Below, one piece after another: positions 25,921 to 33,134 of a DNA stretch of 33,134 nt (position 1 is its first letter; each line of letters opens with the position of its first letter). This DNA is from Promicromonospora iranensis (lineage in GTDB: Bacteria > Actinomycetota > Actinomycetes > Actinomycetales > Cellulomonadaceae): NCBI RefSeq assembly GCF_028994805.1, contig NZ_JAJQQP010000003.1:1-33134 (forward strand), in the 5' to 3' direction. The position numbers and the translations under genes are program-made. The notes below the pieces were generated by a model. That model was not told the DNA's origin, searched no databases, and saw only the letters and a list, made by a program, of their open reading frames with translations.

Positions 25921-26958
25921 TCAGGCGTGGCGGCGCCGCTCCGCGAGGAGCGGCACCGCCACGCCGACCAGCGTCAGGGCGGCGCCCACGGAGGTAGCGA
26001 CCCCTGGCGGCGTGGCGCCCGGCGTGACCACGTCGAGCACCAGTGCCGTGACGATCTGTCCGGCGATCATGCCCAGGCTGAGCAGCAGCACCCCGATCCG
26101 GTGCACGACTGCCGCGGACAGCGCGATGAACGCGATGCCGATGATCCCGCCGGTGTACAGCAGCGGGTCCGTCGGGAAGGCACCGTCGGGCAGCCCTTCG
26201 ACCAGCAGCGACACCCCGAGGGCAGCCGCCAGCACCACGGTGCCGACCACGAAGTTCACGAGGGTAGCGGCGAGGACGTCGCCGGCCGCGGCGCGCACGT
26301 GCCCGTTGACCGCCTGCTGCCAGGCCGACCCGATGCCTGCCAGCAGCGGGAGCACGGCCAGCAGCAGGGCAGACGGCGACCCGAGGTCCCCGGACATCGC
26401 GATGGCGACGGCGGCCACGGTCAGCACCGGGCCGACGGCGCGGGGGAGCGTCACCAGCCGTACCCCGCCCGGCCCGAGGCCGAGCCGGTCGATGACGACC
26501 GAACCGACGGACTGGCCGGTGACGAAGGCGACGATGAAGGTCGCGACGCCCAGCACCCCGACGGTGAGGCCCTGGGTCGCGACGAAGAATCCGCCGGCGG
26601 CGCCCCCGAGGACCTGCCAGGGACGCAGGCCGCCGTCGCGCAGGGCGGCGAGAACCCGGCGCATACCGGCCCGGCTGCGCCGGGAGACCAGCAGCGCCAG
26701 CGTCAGCAGGAGCAGCCCGGACCCGAACGACACGACCGCCGCGAGATAGCCGCTGCCGACATGCTCCGCCAGGGAGCCGTTGACGCGACTCTGCACGGCG
26801 ATCCCGGCTCCGCCGACCACGGCGAGGGCGACGCCGGCGGCTGCGCGGTTGCCGGGGCGAGCGGCCGGCCGGCCGGTGTCGCCGACACGAGCGGGGCCGG
26901 CAGCGAGGGCGGGGCCGGCAGCCGGAGCGGGGTCGTCGAGCGAGACGTCGTGGGGCAC
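25921..26958 (-). CDS. DMT family transporter, YdcZ-like (DUF606)
   Basis: A 345-residue membrane protein with about ten hydrophobic segments built from two similar halves (first half: AAAGVALAVVGGAGIAVQSRVNG; second half: ALLLAVLPLLAGIGSAWQQAVNG). Both halves carry the Q-x-x-V/R-N-G sequence that marks YdcZ/DUF606 proteins. The first ~40 residues are an Ala/Pro-rich soluble extension. The family belongs to the drug/metabolite transporter superfamily; the substrate is not known. The start is GTG 26958, preceded by TAGACT at 6 nt and no ribosome site, so it is probably leaderless. It converges on ilvC. Confidence 0.85.
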   Translation of the reverse strand: MPHDVSLDDPAPAAGPALAAGPARVGDTGRPAARPGNRAAAGVALAVVGGAGIAVQSRVNGSLAEHVGSGYLAAVVSFGSGLLLLTLALLVSRRSRAGMRRVLAALRDGGLRPWQVLGGAAGGFFVATQGLTVGVLGVATFIVAFVTGQSVGSVVIDRLGLGPGGVRLVTLPRAVGPVLTVAAVAIAMSGDLGSPSALLLAVLPLLAGIGSAWQQAVNGHVRAAAGDVLAATLVNFVVGTVVLAAALGVSLLVEGLPDGAFPTDPLLYTGGIIGIAFIALSAAVVHRIGVLLLSLGMIAGQIVTALVLDVVTPGATPPGVATSVGAALTLVGVAVPLLAERRRHA

Positions 26959-26970
26959 GTGTCGAGTCTA
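26959..26970 (-). promoter_or_regulatory. -10 element of the YdcZ-like transporter gene
   Basis: On the minus strand TAGACT (plus 26965-26970) is followed by 6 nt and then the GTG start at 26958. The hexamer is identical to the one before gatC. A leaderless transcript is inferred. Confidence 0.45.
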
Positions 26971-27023
26971 GGAACCTTGCTTGCCCGGGGCAGCAGTGCC
27001 GGGCTGTCTGTCTGGTCACAGAG

Positions 27024-27059
27024 CGGCGCCCCGCCCTCCGGTCGGAGAGCGGGGCGCCG
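27024..27059 (-). terminator. terminator of the proVWX operon
   Basis: CGGCGCCCCGC (27024-27034) pairs perfectly with 27049-27059 (11 bp), and an inner TCCG/CGGA stem (27037-27040 with 27043-27046) closes the loop. It lies 22 nt beyond the proX stop on the minus strand. Confidence 0.8.
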
Positions 27060-27080
27060 TGTCCGGTGCGACGGCGAAGA

Positions 27081-27986
27081 TCAGGACGTGAGGGAGTCGA
27101 CCCAGTCCTGGTTGTCCGCGATCCAGGCCTCGACGCCGGCGGCCGGGTCGTCCGGGTTCTCGTTGACGACCTGGTCCTCCAGGGTGCCGTACTGCTCGTC
27201 GTCCAGCTTGGCCTTCGACATCATCTCGGCGACCTCGGGGAACTCCTCGCTGAACCCGACGGTCGCGAGCTCGTGCAGGCCCTCCGCCTCGCCGAGGGCG
27301 CCCTTCGGGTCCTCGAGGTCGCGGACGGGGAACTCGTTGTTCGCCCAGAAGGGACGCCACAGCGTGACGACGATGTCCTCCTTGGCGTCGACCGCCTCCT
27401 CGAGGGCGTTCAGCATGGCCGGCGTCGAGGAGGTCTGGAGCTCCCAGCCGTCCTCGTCCAGGCCGTACTGCGGGATGACCTGCTCCTGGACGGCCTTGGT
27501 GAGGCCGGCGCCCGCCTCGATGCCGACGATCTTGCCGTCGTAGTCGGCCGACTTGCCGACGAGGTCCTCGATCGACTGCAGGTCCGAGTCCTCCGGGACG
27601 GCCATGGTCAGCTTGGCGTCGTCGTAGTAGGCGCCGAGGTCCTCGATGTCGTCGCCGTACTCGTCCATGTAGGACTTGTGCGTGACCTCGGGCCATGCGG
27701 ACGGGTACACGTCGATGTCGCCCTCGGCGAGCCCCGTGTACAGCGGCGCGGCGTCGTTGATCTCCTCGATCTCGACCGTGTAGCCGTCCTTCTCGAGGAT
27801 GTTCTTCCACAGGTAGGCGGTGCTCAGACCGTCTGTCCACGAGGGGATGATGCCCAGCGTGATGGTCTTGTCGCCCTCACCGGGGTTGGGGTTGCTCTCG
27901 TCAGCCGAGGCGCATGCCGTGACGCTGAGGGTGAGGGTGAGAGCCGCCGCAGCGGCTCCGATCCGCTTGCCGGTCGTGCCGATCAT
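27081..27986 (-). CDS. proX: glycine betaine/proline-type ABC substrate-binding lipoprotein
   Basis: A 301-residue exported solute-binding protein of the OpuAC family. The signal peptide has a hydrophobic core (AAAAALTLTLSVTAC) and a lipobox VTAC, so Cys25 should be lipidated and anchor the protein to the outer face of the membrane. The mature part has the OpuAC blocks LGIIPSWTDG, DVYPSAWPEVTHK and VVTLWRPFWANN; their tryptophans probably form the aromatic box for a quaternary ammonium group. ATG 27986 has GGAAGGA upstream on the minus strand; an ATG 30 nt earlier is in frame but has no ribosome site. It is the last gene of the operon, 83 nt after the permease gene. The exact osmolyte cannot be read. 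Confidence 0.92.
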   Translation of the reverse strand: MIGTTGKRIGAAAAALTLTLSVTACASADESNPNPGEGDKTITLGIIPSWTDGLSTAYLWKNILEKDGYTVEIEEINDAAPLYTGLAEGDIDVYPSAWPEVTHKSYMDEYGDDIEDLGAYYDDAKLTMAVPEDSDLQSIEDLVGKSADYDGKIVGIEAGAGLTKAVQEQVIPQYGLDEDGWELQTSSTPAMLNALEEAVDAKEDIVVTLWRPFWANNEFPVRDLEDPKGALGEAEGLHELATVGFSEEFPEVAEMMSKAKLDDEQYGTLEDQVVNENPDDPAAGVEAWIADNQDWVDSLTS

Positions 27987-28069
27987 CGGTGTCCTTCCGT
28001 TTCGTATATGCATCGTCGTGTCCGTGAGTCGTGAGGTAGGAAAGTTCTTGGTTCGCGGGAAGAGACTGG

Positions 28070-28987
28070 TCAGGCCGCGCTGCCGGCCGGGGTCCGGGTG
28101 AAGCGCTCGCGGAGCTCGCGCATCCTGCCGTGGCCCGGCCTGCGCGAGCCGATCGAGGCGGTGAGCCGGTCCAGGAAGATCGCCAGGATCACCACGGAGA
28201 TGCCGGCGTCGAAGCCGAGGGCGAGGTTGAGCGTCGAGATGCCGCTGACCACCTCGTTTCCCAGGCCTCCAGCACCCACGAGGCCGCCGATCACGGCCAT
28301 CGAGAGCGACAGCATGATCACCTGGTTGACGCCGGCCATCACGGTCGGCAGGGCCAGCGGAAGCTGGATGTCCTTCAGGATCTGCCGCGGTCCGGCGCCG
28401 AAGGCCTGCCCGGCCTCGACCACCTCGCTGTCGACCTGACGGATGCCCAGCTCGGTGAGCCGGACGGCCGGGGCCACCGCGAAGATCACCGTGGCGACCA
28501 TCGCTCCGGCCACGCCGATGCTGAACAGCTTGACCACGGGGACCAGCCAGACGAATCCGGGCATGGTCTGCAAGAAGTCCATGACGGGCCTGAGGATGCG
28601 GCTGACGACCGCAGAGCGTGCCGCGAGGATCCCCAGTGGGACGCCGATGATCAGTGCGACCAGGGTGGCGACCACTACCAGGGCCAGGGTGTCCATGGCC
28701 GGGTCCCACATGCCCATCCCGATGATCAGGACCATGCCGACCAGGGTGCCGATCCCGAGCTTCCAGTCGCGGACGAGCCAGGCGAGCAGGGCGAAGATCA
28801 CGGTGAGGACCAGCGGCTCCGGGGCCAGCAGCACCCCGGCGAGCCCGTCGATGGCGCCGGTGATGATGTCACCGACCACGTCGAAGAACGCGTCGAACGT
28901 GTCCTTGAACCACGTGAAGCCGGTCTCCAGCAGGTCGCCGATCGGCAGGGACGGCACGATCGTCAGGGGAGCGGCGCGCTCAACCAC
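28070..28987 (-). CDS. proW: glycine betaine/proline-type ABC permease
   Basis: A 305-residue BPD_transp_1 permease with about seven membrane segments. The cytoplasmic EAA loop that contacts the ATPase reads EAGQAFGAGPRQILKDIQLPLALP. The N-terminal part before the core (up to ~90) includes an amphipathic segment (FTWFKDTFDAFFDVVGDIITG) as in ProW/OpuAB proteins. The GTG start 28987 overlaps the end of proV by 8 nt, so the two are translationally coupled. Confidence 0.92.
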   Translation of the reverse strand: MVERAAPLTIVPSLPIGDLLETGFTWFKDTFDAFFDVVGDIITGAIDGLAGVLLAPEPLVLTVIFALLAWLVRDWKLGIGTLVGMVLIIGMGMWDPAMDTLALVVVATLVALIIGVPLGILAARSAVVSRILRPVMDFLQTMPGFVWLVPVVKLFSIGVAGAMVATVIFAVAPAVRLTELGIRQVDSEVVEAGQAFGAGPRQILKDIQLPLALPTVMAGVNQVIMLSLSMAVIGGLVGAGGLGNEVVSGISTLNLALGFDAGISVVILAIFLDRLTASIGSRRPGHGRMRELRERFTRTPAGSAA

Positions 28988-30227
28988 GGACTGCCTCCTT
29001 CGTCTGGTCGGTGGGTTCCGGCACAGCCTCGGGTTCCGGCACAGCCTCCGGCTCGGAGAACGCGGCGAGCGCCGAGAGCAGCGTGATGCGCGGGATGACG
29101 CCGCTGAGCCGGCCGGCGTCGTCGACCACGGCGATGGCCGGGGTCTCGGCGGCGGGGCCGAACAGGTCGGCGAGCGAGGTGTCGGGGGTGACGCGGGCGA
29201 CGTCGGGCACCGGCTTCAGGAGGCTGGTGATGTCCTTCTGCTCCAGGTGCTTGCCCACCTCGTCCTCGGTGACGTACCCCTTCAGGGAGCGGTCACGTCC
29301 GGTGACGAACAGCGCCGAGATCTGGTGCTCGCGCATCAGCTTGTGCGCGGTGCGCGGTCCCTGCTCGGCCCCGAGGACGGCGACCGGCGGTTCCATGACG
29401 GACGACGCGGTCAGCACGCGGGTGCGGTCGACGTCGGCGACGAACTGGGCGACGTAGTCGTTGGCGGGGTCGGTGAGGATCTCCTCGGCGGTCCCGACCT
29501 GGACGATCCGCCCGTTGCGCATCATGGCGATGCGGTCGCCGATACGCATGGCCTCGTTGAGGTCGTGGGTGATGAACAGGATCGTCTTGCCGAGCTTCTG
29601 CTGCAGCTCGATGAGCTGGTCCTGCATGTCGCGCCGGATCAGCGGGTCCAGCGCGCTGAACGCCTCATCCATGAGCAGGATGTCGGTGTCGGCGGCGAGT
29701 GCGCGGGCCAGGCCGACGCGCTGCTGCATACCGCCGGACAGCTCGCTGGGCAGGTGCTCGTCCCAGCCGGTCAGCCCGCACAGCTCGAGCGCCTCGTGGG
29801 CGCGCCTGCGGCGCTCTTCCTTGGCGACGCCCTGGGTCTCGAGGCCGTATGCGGCGTTGTCGATGACCGAGCGGTGCGGGAACAGCGCGAAGTGCTGGAA
29901 CACCATGCTGATCCGCTCGCGGCGGAGCCGGCGCAGATCCTTGCCGGTGGCGGCGGTGATGTTCTCGCCGTAGAGCTTCACGTGGCCGGCGGTCGGGGGG
30001 TGGAGCCCGTTGATCATGCGGATCAGCGTCGACTTGCCGGACCCGGAGAGACCCATGACGACAAAGATCTCGCCCTCTTCGACCGTGAACGACGCGTCGA
30101 TGACGGCGGGGGTCAGCCCTGCCTTCTTCAGCTCGGCGGTGTCGGCACCGGCTTCGAGACGCTTGACGCCCTCGCGGCCTTTGCGGCCGAACACCTTGTA
30201 CAGGCGGTGTGCCTCGATAGCTGGCAC
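28980..30227 (-). CDS. proV: glycine betaine/proline-type ABC ATPase with CBS domains
   Basis: A 415-residue ProV/OpuAA ATPase. Walker A is GLSGSGKST, the signature LSGGMQQRVGLARAL, Walker B ILLMDEAFSALD and the H-loop FITHDLNEA. The ~30-residue helical insert before Walker A (KAGLTPAVIDASF region) is typical of ProV. Two CBS domains follow from about residue 265 to 395; in OpuA they sense ionic strength and gate transport. The tail is acidic and repetitive (EPEAVPEPEAVPEP). GTG 30227 has AGAGGGGG upstream on the minus strand and matches the family start; ATG 30269 is the upstream alternative. First gene of proVWX, an osmoprotectant uptake system. Confidence 0.93.
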   Translation of the reverse strand: MPAIEAHRLYKVFGRKGREGVKRLEAGADTAELKKAGLTPAVIDASFTVEEGEIFVVMGLSGSGKSTLIRMINGLHPPTAGHVKLYGENITAATGKDLRRLRRERISMVFQHFALFPHRSVIDNAAYGLETQGVAKEERRRRAHEALELCGLTGWDEHLPSELSGGMQQRVGLARALAADTDILLMDEAFSALDPLIRRDMQDQLIELQQKLGKTILFITHDLNEAMRIGDRIAMMRNGRIVQVGTAEEILTDPANDYVAQFVADVDRTRVLTASSVMEPPVAVLGAEQGPRTAHKLMREHQISALFVTGRDRSLKGYVTEDEVGKHLEQKDITSLLKPVPDVARVTPDTSLADLFGPAAETPAIAVVDDAGRLSGVIPRITLLSALAAFSEPEAVPEPEAVPEPTDQTKEAVRG

Positions 30228-30362
30228 GGAGCCCCCTCTTCTTGGCGGAAATTGTGGGCTGGGGAACAATCGTTAAGCACGCCGCTGGGACGTGGACCGC
30301 CGTTTACCAGATCATGGTCGGACTCGCACATGCAAACTGAGTAAGTGTTCGTTACCGGATCG

Positions 30363-30387
30363 TTCAGCGGTCGTCATGTTCGCTGAA
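30363..30387. promoter_or_regulatory. dyad in the proV / ASCH divergent region
   Basis: TTCAGCG (30363-30369) and CGCTGAA (30381-30387) form a perfect 7-bp inverted repeat with an 11-nt spacer. It sits in the 198-bp region between the divergent proV and ASCH genes, which is richer in A+T than its surroundings. A regulator of osmolyte uptake is a possible reader; this is inference. Confidence 0.35.
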
Positions 30388-30425
30388 GCCTCGTCCCGGG
30401 TCGTCGGTTAGGGCAGGATGTCCCC

Positions 30426-31055
30426 GTGACTCACGACGTGAACCCGCAGGCAGCGGACGACAACGAGCCGACCGACGCCGCGTCGGGGGCGGAGTCCTTC
30501 GATCCCGCGACGTTCGATCCCGCGACGTTCGACCCGGAGACGGTCTCCGCCGAGGACTCGGAGCTCGCGGCCGAGGTCCTCGACTTCTGGGCGGCCACCC
30601 GGCAGTACGCCGGCATGGCGAAGGCGAGCATCGTGGTGGGCCAGACCGTGAGCGAGACCGTGCCGCCGCAGGCCTGGTCGTTCGGCGACGAGCCGGAGCT
30701 GGCCGAGAGGCTGCTGGACGCGGTGCTCGCGGGGGACAAGACGGCGACGTCGTCGGCTCTGTGGGACTACGACGCCGAGGGCGCGCCGCTGCCGGTCGTC
30801 GGCGAGCTGTCGATCCTGCTGGACGGCGAGAACCACCCGCGCGCCCTGATCCGCACCACGAGCGTCGAGACCGTGACGTTCGACGAGGTCGACGAGGACT
30901 TCGCGGCTGCGGAGGGGGAGGACGACCGCACGCTGGAGTCGTGGCGCACGGGGCACGAGGCGTACTTCCGCCGGAACCTCCCGGAGGGCCGGGAGTTCTC
31001 CGCGGACATGCCCGTCGTGTGCGAGCGGTTCGAGCTGCTCTACCCGCGCCTCTGA
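30426..31055 (+). CDS. ASCH domain-containing protein
   Basis: A 209-residue protein. Residues 1-45 are an acidic, probably disordered tail with the repeat FDPATFDPATFDPETV, coded by a 15-bp direct repeat (TTCGATCCCGCGACG). The rest is an ASCH (YqfB/PUA-like) domain: QAWSFGDEPELAERLLDAVLAGDKTATSSA, followed by LPVVGELSILLDGENHPRALIRTTSVE, and ending FSADMPVVCERFELLY. ASCH domains are thought to bind RNA or modified nucleosides, and a few are amidohydrolases of modified cytidine; the role here is unknown. The GTG start 30426 has AGGA about 8 nt upstream. It diverges from proV. Confidence 0.85.
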   Translation: MTHDVNPQAADDNEPTDAASGAESFDPATFDPATFDPETVSAEDSELAAEVLDFWAATRQYAGMAKASIVVGQTVSETVPPQAWSFGDEPELAERLLDAVLAGDKTATSSALWDYDAEGAPLPVVGELSILLDGENHPRALIRTTSVETVTFDEVDEDFAAAEGEDDRTLESWRTGHEAYFRRNLPEGREFSADMPVVCERFELLYPRL

Positions 31056-31056
31056 C

Positions 31057-31293
31057 TCACGCGGTGTGGCCGGTGGCGCCGCTGAGCTCTTCCACGCCGT
31101 ACGCCCGCGCTCCCGGCCGGACGGAGGAGAACGCGGCGTCGACCGCTGGGGCCAGCTCCGCGTCCGGGACCTGGGCCGCAGTGGTGCCGAGGACCATGAA
31201 GTGGTTGTCGTCGATGACGCGGCGCGCGATGTCCCGGGGTTCCGTTGCACTGGTCTCCATGCCGGGTGGACCGGTGGCGAGCCGGGAACTCAT
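31057..31293 (-). pseudogene. decayed PPOX-like (pyridoxamine 5'-phosphate oxidase family) gene
   Basis: A 78-codon ORF (or 67 codons from ATG 31260). Its first half, METSATEPRDIARRVIDDN then HFMVLGTT, is the typical start of actinobacterial flavin/PPOX-fold proteins. The next residues AAQVPDAELAPAVDAAF resemble the part these proteins have some 60-70 residues later, so the beta-barrel core that binds the flavin seems to be missing through an in-frame deletion. The end (GARAYGVEELSGATGHTA) is also shorter than usual. A functional mini-protein is possible but unlikely. It faces the ASCH gene, with one base between the two stops. The comparison is from memory of the family, not a search. Confidence 0.5.
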
Positions 31294-31368
31294 CGCGAGT
31301 GTCAGTGTCTCGTCCTACCGTGTCGGCATCGGCCCGGACCTGCGGGCCGCCGGAACCGACCCGAGGTG

Positions 31369-31773
31369 ATGACGATGGCACTGCGCTGGTACTCGACGGT
31401 GGTCGAGTCGACCGACCACAAGACGCTGGCCCGCTGGTGGGCCGAGGCCCTGGGCTGGGACGTCCGGTTCGAGACGGACGAGGAGTCCGTGCTGGTGCCG
31501 TCGTGGGCGGGCGAGCTCTCGGAGCAGCTGGACTTCCACCGGGTGCCGCCGGGCATGGTGTTCGTCCCGGTGGGGCACGAGAAGACCGGCAAGAACCGCC
31601 TGCACTGGGACTTCGCGCCGCACACGAGCGACGACCGGGACGCGGAGATCGCCCGGCTGGTGGAGCTGGGTGCGACGGTGATCGACGTCGGACAGCCCGA
31701 CGAGGCGACCTGGACCGTCCTGGCGGACCCGGACGGCAACGAGTTCTGCGTGCTCTCGGCCAGGGACCAGTAG
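31369..31773 (+). CDS. VOC family (glyoxalase-like) protein
   Basis: A 134-residue protein with one VOC domain of two beta-alpha-beta-beta-beta units. It begins ALRWYSTVVESTDHKTLARWWAEALGW, and ends with LADPDGNEFCVLSARDQ, the usual metal-site strand with Glu. The central part has FHRVPPGMVFVPVGHEKTGKNRLHWDF, including the His of the NRLHWD motif found in these small glyoxalase-like proteins. The substrate is unknown. The start is either ATG 31369 or ATG 31375; the latter has GAGGTG at 6 nt. The open frame upstream belongs to the antisense of the decayed gene. It diverges from that gene. Confidence 0.85.
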   Translation: MTMALRWYSTVVESTDHKTLARWWAEALGWDVRFETDEESVLVPSWAGELSEQLDFHRVPPGMVFVPVGHEKTGKNRLHWDFAPHTSDDRDAEIARLVELGATVIDVGQPDEATWTVLADPDGNEFCVLSARDQ

Positions 31774-31836
31774 CGGCAGGCACGCGCCGGGTCCGGCCGC
31801 GGCCGTTTCGGCAGGGTCGCACTCACGTCCATTCCG

Positions 31837-31883
31837 TGAGACCCGCGTCTCATTCACCCGGTCGCGCGCGTAGGCTCCGGACA
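31837..31883 (+). promoter_or_regulatory. leuB promoter and operator-like palindrome
   Basis: TGAGAC (31837-31842) and GTCTCA (31847-31852) form a perfect inverted repeat with spacer CCGC. Its right arm overlaps the -35 position of a promoter whose -10 is TAGGCT (31871-31876). The leuB ATG at 31883 follows after 6 nt with no ribosome site, so the mRNA is probably leaderless. A repressor responding to leucine is a natural guess. Confidence 0.55.
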
Positions 31884-32941
31884 TGGCACAGGTGGGCAGG
31901 ACAGAGGGTATCGACCTCGCAGTGGTCGCAGGTGACGGCATCGGTACCGAGGTCGTGGAACAGGGCCTCGCGGTGCTCGAGGCGGCGCTGGCGCCGTCGG
32001 GCACCAAGCTCTCCACCACCGAGTTCGACCTGGGTGCGCGCCGCTGGCACGCGACCGGCGAGACCCTCACCGACGAGGACCTCGAGAAGATCAAGGGTCA
32101 GGACGCGATCCTGCTGGGCGCCATCGGCGACCCGTCGGTCCCGAGCGGTGTGCTCGAGCGCGGTCTGCTGCTCAAGCTGCGCTTCGCGCTGGACCACTAC
32201 GTGAACCTGCGCCCGACCAAGCTCTTCCAGGGGGTCTCCAGCCCGCTGGCCGACCCGGGCGAGATCGACTTCGTCGTGGTCCGCGAGGGCACCGAGGGGC
32301 CGTACGTCGGCAACGGCGGAGCGCTGCGCGTGGGCACGCCGCACGAGATCGCGACCGAGGTCAGCGTCAACACCGCGTTCGGCGTCGAGCGCGTGGTCCG
32401 TGACGCGTTCGCCCGCGCCGCCGCGCGGCCGCGCAAGCACCTCACGCTGGTGCACAAGCACAACGTGCTGGTGCACGCGGGCCACCTGTGGCGCCGCACG
32501 GTCGAGGCCGTGAACGCGGAGTTCCCCGACGTGACCACCGACTACGCGCACGTGGACGCGGCGACCATCTACCTCACGACCAACCCGAGCCGGTTCGACG
32601 TGATCGTGACGGACAACCTCTTCGGTGACATCCTCACCGACCAGGCTGCCGCGATCAGCGGCGGCATCGGCCTGGCGGCGTCGGCCAACATCAACCCGGA
32701 CCGCACGTCCCCGTCGATGTTCGAGCCGGTGCACGGCTCCGCCCCCGACATCGCGGGCCAGGGCAAGGCCGACCCGACGGCGACCATCCTCTCGGTCGCC
32801 CTCCTGCTGGAGCACCTGGGCTTCGCGGCGGAGTCCGCGAAGGTCCACGACGCCGTCGCCGCGGACCTGGCGACACGCGGCGACGCTGTACGCACCACCG
32901 ACCAGGTAGGCCGCGACATCGCGGCCCGCGTGACCGAGTAA
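31883..32941 (+). CDS. leuB: 3-isopropylmalate dehydrogenase
   Basis: A 352-residue NAD-dependent decarboxylating dehydrogenase, the third dedicated step of leucine synthesis. Visible landmarks are [16 protein letters not shown] at the N-terminus, [10 protein letters not shown], the catalytic lysine in LVHKHNVL, the Mg-binding aspartates in [18 protein letters not shown], and the NAD site [21 protein letters not shown]. It belongs to the group shared by actinobacterial LeuB; the related isocitrate and tartrate dehydrogenases differ in these loops. The ATG start fits the leaderless promoter. It is followed by a 21-bp hairpin and appears to be a single-gene unit. Confidence 0.95.
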   Translation: MAQVGRTEGIDLAVVAGDGIGTEVVEQGLAVLEAALAPSGTKLSTTEFDLGARRWHATGETLTDEDLEKIKGQDAILLGAIGDPSVPSGVLERGLLLKLRFALDHYVNLRPTKLFQGVSSPLADPGEIDFVVVREGTEGPYVGNGGALRVGTPHEIATEVSVNTAFGVERVVRDAFARAAARPRKHLTLVHKHNVLVHAGHLWRRTVEAVNAEFPDVTTDYAHVDAATIYLTTNPSRFDVIVTDNLFGDILTDQAAAISGGIGLAASANINPDRTSPSMFEPVHGSAPDIAGQGKADPTATILSVALLLEHLGFAAESAKVHDAVAADLATRGDAVRTTDQVGRDIAARVTE

Positions 32942-32948
32942 GCACGCT

Positions 32949-33002
32949 GTACGACGGCGGCGCCCGGGTCACGCAGACCGAACCCGGGCGCCGCCGTCGT
33001 AC
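32949..33002 (+). terminator. leuB terminator
   Basis: Positions 32949-32969 are perfectly complementary to 32982-33002 (21 bp, 12-nt loop), starting 8 nt after the leuB stop. It is the longest perfect stem in the window. No T-tract follows. Confidence 0.9.
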
Positions 33003-33099
33003 GTCGACGGCCGTCCGGGCAGGCGCCCGGCTCGGAATGCTCCTCCTGCCTTGCCGGGCGTGGAAGACTGACCACAGCATTCCGGTGAAAGGCATCGAC

Positions 33100-33134
33100 A
33101 TGACAACAACGACGGATCCCATCCTCCCGGCGCG
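33100..33134 (+). CDS. start of a CDS cut by the window edge (possibly ilvE)
   Basis: ATG 33100 follows GTGAAAGG at a normal ribosome-site distance and opens a frame reading MTTTTDPILPA to the end of the window. In many actinobacteria leuB is followed by ilvE (branched-chain aminotransferase), and such Thr-rich starts occur there, so ilvE is a reasonable guess. Eleven residues cannot prove it. Confidence 0.4.
   Translation, partial: MTTTTDPILPA

Overview
The window is GC-rich, with dense gene packing, many ATGA/GTGA start-stop overlaps, frequent GTG starts, and start codons that often sit 6-7 nt after a TANNNT -10 hexamer. Together with a GH11 xylanase carrying a CBM2 and with the actinobacterial gatCAB and ilvBNC arrangements, this points to an actinobacterium, most likely a plant-polymer degrader of the Micrococcales (Cellulomonadaceae/Promicromonosporaceae type). 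The family assignment is inference from gene content, not a search result.

Layout: (1) 1-310: 23S-5S spacer, 5S rRNA and a long hairpin that closes the rRNA operon. (2) 486-3831: gatC-gatA-gatB, the Glu/Asp-tRNA amidotransferase, followed by a GNAT acetyltransferase. (3) 4488-6097, minus strand: a CBS-domain protein and a secreted GH11-CBM2 xylanase with operator-like dyads around its start. (4) 6472-9136: ilvD and a PCD-VOC fusion protein. (5) 9264-11864: a three-gene ABC-2 exporter (two permeases and an ATPase). (6) 11901-13834, minus strand: Uma2-family protein and cytochrome P450 no. 1, diverging from (7) 13961-19911: a five-gene, fully overlapping operon of OleA-like thiolase, GT2 glycosyltransferase, cytochrome P450 no. 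2, OleC-like AMP ligase and OleD-like reductase. (8) 19961-22089: a degenerate ABC ATPase with an AKTGA repeat tail, plus its ABC-2 permease. (9) 22175-25887: an attenuator with leader peptide, then ilvB-ilvN-ilvC. (10) 25921-26958, minus: a YdcZ-type DMT transporter. (11) 27081-30227, minus: a glycine betaine/proline-type proVWX uptake operon. (12) 30426-31773: ASCH-domain protein, a decayed PPOX-like gene and a VOC protein. (13) 31883-33134: leuB with a strong terminator, and the first codons of a further gene, perhaps ilvE.

How it fits together: branched-chain amino acid synthesis is spread over the window (ilvD, ilvBNC, leuB, perhaps ilvE), controlled at least in part by attenuation at ilvB and possibly by a repressor at leuB. 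The most unusual part is the 13961-19911 operon. It has three of the four steps of OleABCD head-to-head fatty-acid condensation (OleA, OleC, OleD). The beta-lactone decarboxylase OleB is not visible, and a P450 and a glycosyltransferase are inserted, with a second related P450 on the divergent arm. I infer a decorated long-chain lipid (beta-lactone, beta-hydroxy acid or glycolipid) rather than a plain olefin. All function calls come from motifs read by eye; no database search was run.
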